The translations under genes and the position numbers were made by a program. A stretch of DNA of 8,791 nucleotides from CAYSWF01 sp964562905 (GTDB lineage Bacteria > Patescibacteriota > Andersenbacteria > UBA10190), in the NCBI GenBank assembly GCA_964562905.1, contig CAZLVG010000036.1, forward strand, positions 1-8,791, in the 5' to 3' direction. How positions within the stretch are numbered: the stretch's first letter is position 1; each line of letters begins with the position of its first letter. Below the pieces are notes generated by a model. That model was not told the origin of the DNA, did not search any database, and worked only from the letters and a program-made list of their open reading frames with translations. Below, in pieces: positions 5,246-8,791 of the stretch.

Positions 5246-6667
5246 ATGCCTAGCAGTCAAAAAGCACGCCGAAAGTCAGTTAGCCGTCGCTCAGCGCCAC
5301 GGCGTAAAAAGCGCGCCGGCCGGACTGTCGCCCGCCGGGCAGGTAAAAAACGGACGGGGAAACAGGCGGCCAGGCGCCAGACGTCCAGGGCCAAGGCGGT
5401 CTCCAGGACAACCCGCCGTGGTTCCTTCCGGCGTTCCTCCGCCGCGGCGTCAACCCGCCGCCGGTCCCAGGCTAAGAGGCCAAAAACAAAAAGCGGCCAT
5501 AAAAAAGTGACGGCCGGCAGGAAGCGCGGCCGGAGCAGAAAAAAGAAGGCCGTTTCCGCGGAGGAAGTTTTGGCCGAGCCGGTCATTGCCGCTCTGCTGC
5601 AGAAGGGCAGCCAGACGGGATTCGTCACTGAAGAGGAAATATTGCACGCCATTCCGGAGATTGAGGAAAACATTGGAATAGTGGAGGTGGTGTACGGTGA
5701 GTTGGATGACCGCGGCATTAGGGTGGAAGAACCGCAGGACAGCCTTATCGGTTATGACCTGCCGGACGATTTGCCGACCAGGCCGAGAGAGCGCAGGCCG
5801 CTGGACGGCGAGCTGGACAATCTCATAGATATCAGCAACATTTCCAGCGACTCTGTGCAAATGTACCTGCGGGAGATAGGAAAAGTGCCCCTGCTGTCCG
5901 CCGAAGAAGAAGTGGAGCTGGCCAAGAGGATAGAGAAAGGGGACGCGGAAGCGCGCAAGCGGCTGGCGGAAGCTAATTTGCGGCTGGTGGTATCCATAGC
6001 CAAGAAATATACCGGGCGCAAAAACTTATCGCTGCTGGACTTAATCCAGGAAGGTAACATCGGCCTCTTTCGCGCGGTGGAAAAGTTTGACTACCGGCGC
6101 GGCTACAAGTTTTCCACCTACGGGACCTGGTGGATACGCCAGGCTATTACCCGGGCTTTGGCCGACCAGTCCCGCACTATCCGCATTCCGGTGCACATGG
6201 TGGAAACCATCAATAAGTTCACGCAGACGCAGAGGCGTCTGCTGCAGGACTTAGGCCGCGATCCTATGCCGGAGGAGATTGCTTCAGAGATGGACCTGCC
6301 GGTGGACAAGGTGCGGCACATTATGCGTATCTCGCAGGAGACAGTGTCTATAGACGCCTCCGTGGGCGATGAGGAGGAAGATTCGGCGCTTAAAAACTTC
6401 ATTGAAGACGAAGAAGCCATAACACCGCAGCAGGCGGCCGGGCGGGAGATACTGCAAGGACACGTGTTGGATATACTGGCTGACCTTACGCCGCGCGAGC
6501 AGAAGATCCTGGGAATGCGCTTTGGGTTGAAGGATGGTATAAACCACACTTTGGAAGAAGTCGGCAAGGAGTTTTACGTTACCCGTGAGCGCATACGCCA
6601 AATTGAAGCCAAAGCGCTGGAAAGAATAAGGGAACATTACAAGTCACGCAAACTGAAGGATTATTAA
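5246..6667 (+). CDS. rpoD: Primary (housekeeping) sigma factor RpoD
   Basis: This RNA polymerase sigma-70 subunit directs recognition of -10/-35 promoters. The 473-residue protein has a region 1.1-like segment (about 105-163), region 1.2 (about 203-232), region 2 (243-315) with the WWIRQAIT motif for -10 melting (Gln299 and Thr302 present), region 3 (about 316-395) and region 4 (408-470) with the helix-turn-helix TLEEVGKEF...TRERIRQIEAKAL. Ahead of region 1.1 sits a strongly basic tail: 44 of the first 101 residues are Lys or Arg, and the first acidic residue is Glu106. Residue 293 is Gly where sigma factors nearly always have Ala (YATWW becomes YGTWW). The tail is in frame from the only plausible ATG, 31 nt after dnaG. 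Intact regions 2 and 4 mark it as the main sigma factor. Confidence 0.96.
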   Translation: MPSSQKARRKSVSRRSAPRRKKRAGRTVARRAGKKRTGKQAARRQTSRAKAVSRTTRRGSFRRSSAAASTRRRSQAKRPKTKSGHKKVTAGRKRGRSRKKKAVSAEEVLAEPVIAALLQKGSQTGFVTEEEILHAIPEIEENIGIVEVVYGELDDRGIRVEEPQDSLIGYDLPDDLPTRPRERRPLDGELDNLIDISNISSDSVQMYLREIGKVPLLSAEEEVELAKRIEKGDAEARKRLAEANLRLVVSIAKKYTGRKNLSLLDLIQEGNIGLFRAVEKFDYRRGYKFSTYGTWWIRQAITRALADQSRTIRIPVHMVETINKFTQTQRRLLQDLGRDPMPEEIASEMDLPVDKVRHIMRISQETVSIDASVGDEEEDSALKNFIEDEEAITPQQAAGREILQGHVLDILADLTPREQKILGMRFGLKDGINHTLEEVGKEFYVTRERIRQIEAKALERIREHYKSRKLKDY

Positions 6668-6707
6668 TCCGTAATCCGTAATCCGTAATCCGTAACTCGT
6701 AATTCGT
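6666..6707. repeat. 7-bp tandem repeat directly after rpoD
   Basis: The unit AATCCGT occurs four times perfectly (6666-6693) and twice with substitutions (AACTCGT 6694-6700, AATTCGT 6701-6707). The array begins within the rpoD stop codon (TAA at 6665-6667). Decay towards the right end is typical of a slippage-prone microsatellite. No function is evident; it sits in the 121-bp gap before the isomerase gene. Confidence 0.9.
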
Positions 6708-6730
6708 GATTGGAGCTTTGTTTGGTTGAC

Positions 6731-6747
6731 GGGCGGCTATCCGCTTT
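6731..6747 (+). terminator. Small hairpin in the rpoD-isomerase gap
   Basis: GCGG (6733-6736) pairs with CCGC (6741-6744) around a CTAT loop, extendable by two G-T wobbles, and three T follow. This is a weak candidate for an rpoD terminator or attenuator. The stem is short and the T-run brief. Confidence 0.2.
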
Positions 6748-6788
6748 CCATTTGTGAAAATTAACCACCTATGCTTTGCTGCAGGTAA

Positions 6789-7640
6789 ATGAAGCTTACT
6801 TACCTATTGTTAACGGTGCTGATATTGGTAGTAGCCGCAGGCGTTGTTTACACTGTGCGCCCGGCGGCGGATATGCGGCTGCAGGAGACGGCGCCTGTTC
6901 CCAGCTGGGAGGCCGAGCCGGTTGACAATACGCAGCCCTGGCCGCCGCGGCCCAGCGGGGTAAAGTTTGATCCGGTAAGAGAGCAAGTGCGGGCTAAACT
7001 GGCAACGAATAAAGGGGATATTCAGCTTGTTTTAGACGGTACGCGCGCGCCTTTAACCGTAGGAAATTTTGTGCATCTGGCTAATAAGGATTTTTACGAC
7101 GGAACCAGGTTCCACCGCGTCATACCGGAGTTCATGATCCAGGCAGGCGACCCCTTGTCAAAACAGCCCGAGCGCCGGGCAGAGTGGGGCACTGGCGGGC
7201 ATAACTACAAGTTTCCGGACGAGATTAACGCTGAAAGCTACGGCCTGCACGAGAAGATGCTGGTGGATGCCTTGCCGCCGCAGCAGGCGGAGCAGTTGAC
7301 AGAGGAAGCCAGGAAGCTCACCGTGAAGGAATTTTACGAATTGCAGGGGTATCAATACACGAATAAGGTGGAATCGCTGCTGCTGAAACGAGGCGTGGTG
7401 GCCATGGCTAACTCCGGCTCTAGCACCAACGGCAGCCAGTTCTTTATTATTACTGCCGAGGCGCTGCCGCATCTGGAAGGCAAACACACGCCGTTCGGGG
7501 TGGTGGAGTCGGGCATGGAGGTGGTGGATGAGATCTCACAGGTAGAGACTGACGACAAAGATATTCCCAAGGAGCCGGTAGTTGTTGAAGATGTGGTTGT
7601 GTTTGGAGAGCTTGGCCCGGGGCTGGAGACGTTGGAGTAG
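6789..7640 (+). CDS. Membrane-anchored cyclophilin-type peptidyl-prolyl cis-trans isomerase
   Basis: This protein catalyses proline cis-trans isomerisation, here probably on the outer face of the membrane. The 283 residues begin with a hydrophobic anchor (about 4-23) without a clear cleavage box, then a Pro-rich linker (about 30-60). The cyclophilin domain runs from about 67 to 275. FHRVIPEFMIQAGD (108-121) contains the catalytic Arg110, Phe115 and Gln118; MANSGSSTNGSQFFI (206-220) and GKHTPFG (231-237, His233) complete the active site. An insertion of about 45 residues (148-195), rich in Glu, Gln and Leu, lies before RGVVAMANSG. The start has no good Shine-Dalgarno; a TATGCT -10-like hexamer lies at 6770-6775 without a matching -35. 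Its last 191 bp overlap the antisense tail of the convergent aldolase/phosphatase frame. Confidence 0.93.
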   Translation: MKLTYLLLTVLILVVAAGVVYTVRPAADMRLQETAPVPSWEAEPVDNTQPWPPRPSGVKFDPVREQVRAKLATNKGDIQLVLDGTRAPLTVGNFVHLANKDFYDGTRFHRVIPEFMIQAGDPLSKQPERRAEWGTGGHNYKFPDEINAESYGLHEKMLVDALPPQQAEQLTEEARKLTVKEFYELQGYQYTNKVESLLLKRGVVAMANSGSSTNGSQFFIITAEALPHLEGKHTPFGVVESGMEVVDEISQVETDDKDIPKEPVVVEDVVVFGELGPGLETLE

Positions 7641-8791
7641 AAGCAGAGACAGTAGCGTCCTTGGCGCGCAGGCGCGGCTTAAAGCGGGATTTTAAATCGG
7701 AGAGGATTTCTTTAATGCCGCCGTATTCCAGCTCGCTGTAGGGCAGCGTAGCCGCGCCGGACCAACCCTGGCGGCGCAGATCCATTCCCTTTTGCTGGAC
7801 GTTGAGCCGGACTTTATCCCAGGCGGGATTATCGAAGAAGTCCACGCAGTCGTGACTGAACGTGCCGTCGTCGGACATGGAAAAACCGAGAGCTGATACC
7901 AGGGGCATAGCGCAGGTACCGGTGACGGCGGTTTTTGCCGCGACGGGCAGGATGGGTATGACATGACTGCCGCGCGCGCCTCCAGCCACAAAATGACCGA
8001 TAGTCCAGGTTTGCAGCACTTCTTCGGGTGCCGGGAATATGCCTTGAGTACGCAGTATGGCGACAGGATCGTCTTTGCCGGTGTAGGCACCGGCAATGTT
8101 GTGCAGCCTTTGAGCTGATATGGAAAGAGCTTGTTGTGCCGGAAAAGCGCGGGAGAAGGCCGACTTAATAGCAAACCGTTCATTGTCTCTCAAGAGCGCC
8201 GCCAGCTTATAACTGTCTTCAGGCGCGTTAAGTTCGATAATGGAATCATGCGAACTCTCATCCATATCTATTACATTGAAAGTAAAACCTTCGTGCATTT
8301 TAGGCGTGAGCAAAAGCACGGAACAGTACATAGGGTCGGCGAAAGAAAGATACAGGGGCAGATTGTAAGCGCCGGGACCGCACTTATCCGCGGCGAAAAC
8401 GATAAATGATTCAGCGGGGCGCTCCGTCCCGGGACGGTTGGGATTATGCTTAAAAGTAAGTTCAGCCACGGCCGGCCCGGCGCCGCGGACGTTGCCCGAA
8501 GGGGCATCAACAAGCAGGTCCTGTCCGGCTCCGTAAAGTCCTTGCCCGCGGGCGACGCGGGTAGCTTCCCGAAAGACCTTCAAAGCGACATTAATGTGAA
8601 CATCTTGATTGTCCGCGCCGCGCTCATGAGAGAGAATAAGGTTGATATCGTCGCCTGTGTAGGTAACGTAGCCGTCGATTATAATGCCGCGGGCTGATGG
8701 CGCTGCTGATAATTTCCTGGCAGACAGACAGCATCTTCTCTGACGGGCGCGTGTGGCCTCCAGTGGATCCAACGTCAGCTTTAATGGAGGA
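7450..8791 (-). CDS. fbp: Fructose-1,6-bisphosphate aldolase/phosphatase (archaeal type), partial, frameshifted
   Basis: This bifunctional gluconeogenic enzyme condenses triose phosphates to fructose bisphosphate and dephosphorylates it. The minus strand at the right edge encodes KADVGSTGGHTRPS, the family N terminus; only a few residues are off-window. The frame breaks at the CCC run (plus-strand 8691-8693): one extra base moves reading from ...SSAIS into RGIIIDGYVTYTGDD.... After that the domain is complete: TGDD, GLYGAGQDLL, FAADKCGPGA, IELNAPE, YTGKDDP (with the Schiff-base lysine and its tyrosine), RRQGW and LPYSELEY. Homology ends near SDLKSRF (7681). The frame then runs another 76 codons to TAA at 7450, a low-complexity Pro-rich tail antisense to the isomerase gene. 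The apparent ATG at 8770-8772 lies in the wrong frame for the family N terminus. It is either a sequencing indel or a decaying gene. Confidence 0.9.
   Translation of the reverse strand, partial: PPLKLTLDPLEATRARQRRCCLSARKLSAAPSARGIIIDGYVTYTGDDINLILSHERGADNQDVHINVALKVFREATRVARGQGLYGAGQDLLVDAPSGNVRGAGPAVAELTFKHNPNRPGTERPAESFIVFAADKCGPGAYNLPLYLSFADPMYCSVLLLTPKMHEGFTFNVIDMDESSHDSIIELNAPEDSYKLAALLRDNERFAIKSAFSRAFPAQQALSISAQRLHNIAGAYTGKDDPVAILRTQGIFPAPEEVLQTWTIGHFVAGGARGSHVIPILPVAAKTAVTGTCAMPLVSALGFSMSDDGTFSHDCVDFFDNPAWDKVRLNVQQKGMDLRRQGWSGAATLPYSELEYGGIKEILSDLKSRFKPRLRAKDATVSASTPTSPAPGQALQTQPHLQQLPAPWEYLCRQSLPVRSHPPPPCPTPPPRTACVCLPDAAAPRQ

Noticed and set aside
7692..8183. 163-residue minus-strand frame overlapping the aldolase/phosphatase
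   Set aside because: It is an out-of-frame shadow; the main frame carries all family motifs.
8131..8697. Plus-strand frames at the right end
   Set aside because: They are antisense to conserved aldolase/phosphatase sequence and show no domain.

Overview
The window (about 55-58% G+C by eye) looks like chromosomal housekeeping DNA from a bacterium, most likely a member of the Candidate Phyla Radiation (Patescibacteria, Parcubacteria-like). This is inference. It rests on the wording of the RpoD core (region 2 reads like Parcubacteria sigma factors), a DnaG zinc finger with C-x3-C spacing, very short leaders with few Shine-Dalgarno sites, and GC-rich palindromic repeats between genes. The standard genetic code fits all genes.

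Layout: positions 1-650 hold no convincing gene. They are a patchwork of palindromes: a REP-like hairpin at the left edge, a 168-bp unit bounded by an 11-bp inverted repeat, two diverged copies of a folded attC-like element, and a GC-rich palindromic repeat. Six plus-strand genes follow: an AI-2E/PerM-family membrane protein (653-1654), formamidopyrimidine-DNA glycosylase (1713-2594), an M23/LytM metallopeptidase domain protein (2837-3418), DNA primase DnaG (3433-5214), primary sigma factor RpoD (5246-6667) and a membrane-anchored cyclophilin-type peptidyl-prolyl isomerase (6789-7640). Converging on the isomerase from the right edge is an archaeal-type fructose-1,6-bisphosphate aldolase/phosphatase. 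It is cut at its N terminus by the window edge and carries a +1 frameshift.

The dnaG-rpoD pair is the core of the classical macromolecular-synthesis operon (rpsU-dnaG-rpoD), here with an M23 gene where rpsU would be. Together the genes cover DNA repair, replication priming, transcription initiation and envelope functions; the minus-strand gene belongs to gluconeogenesis.

No wholly new multi-gene system is evident. The points most worth a second look are the duplicated attC-like elements at 274-510, the frameshifted aldolase/phosphatase whose tail runs 191 bp antisense into the isomerase gene, the strongly basic 105-residue tail on RpoD, and the near-leaderless promoter architecture.
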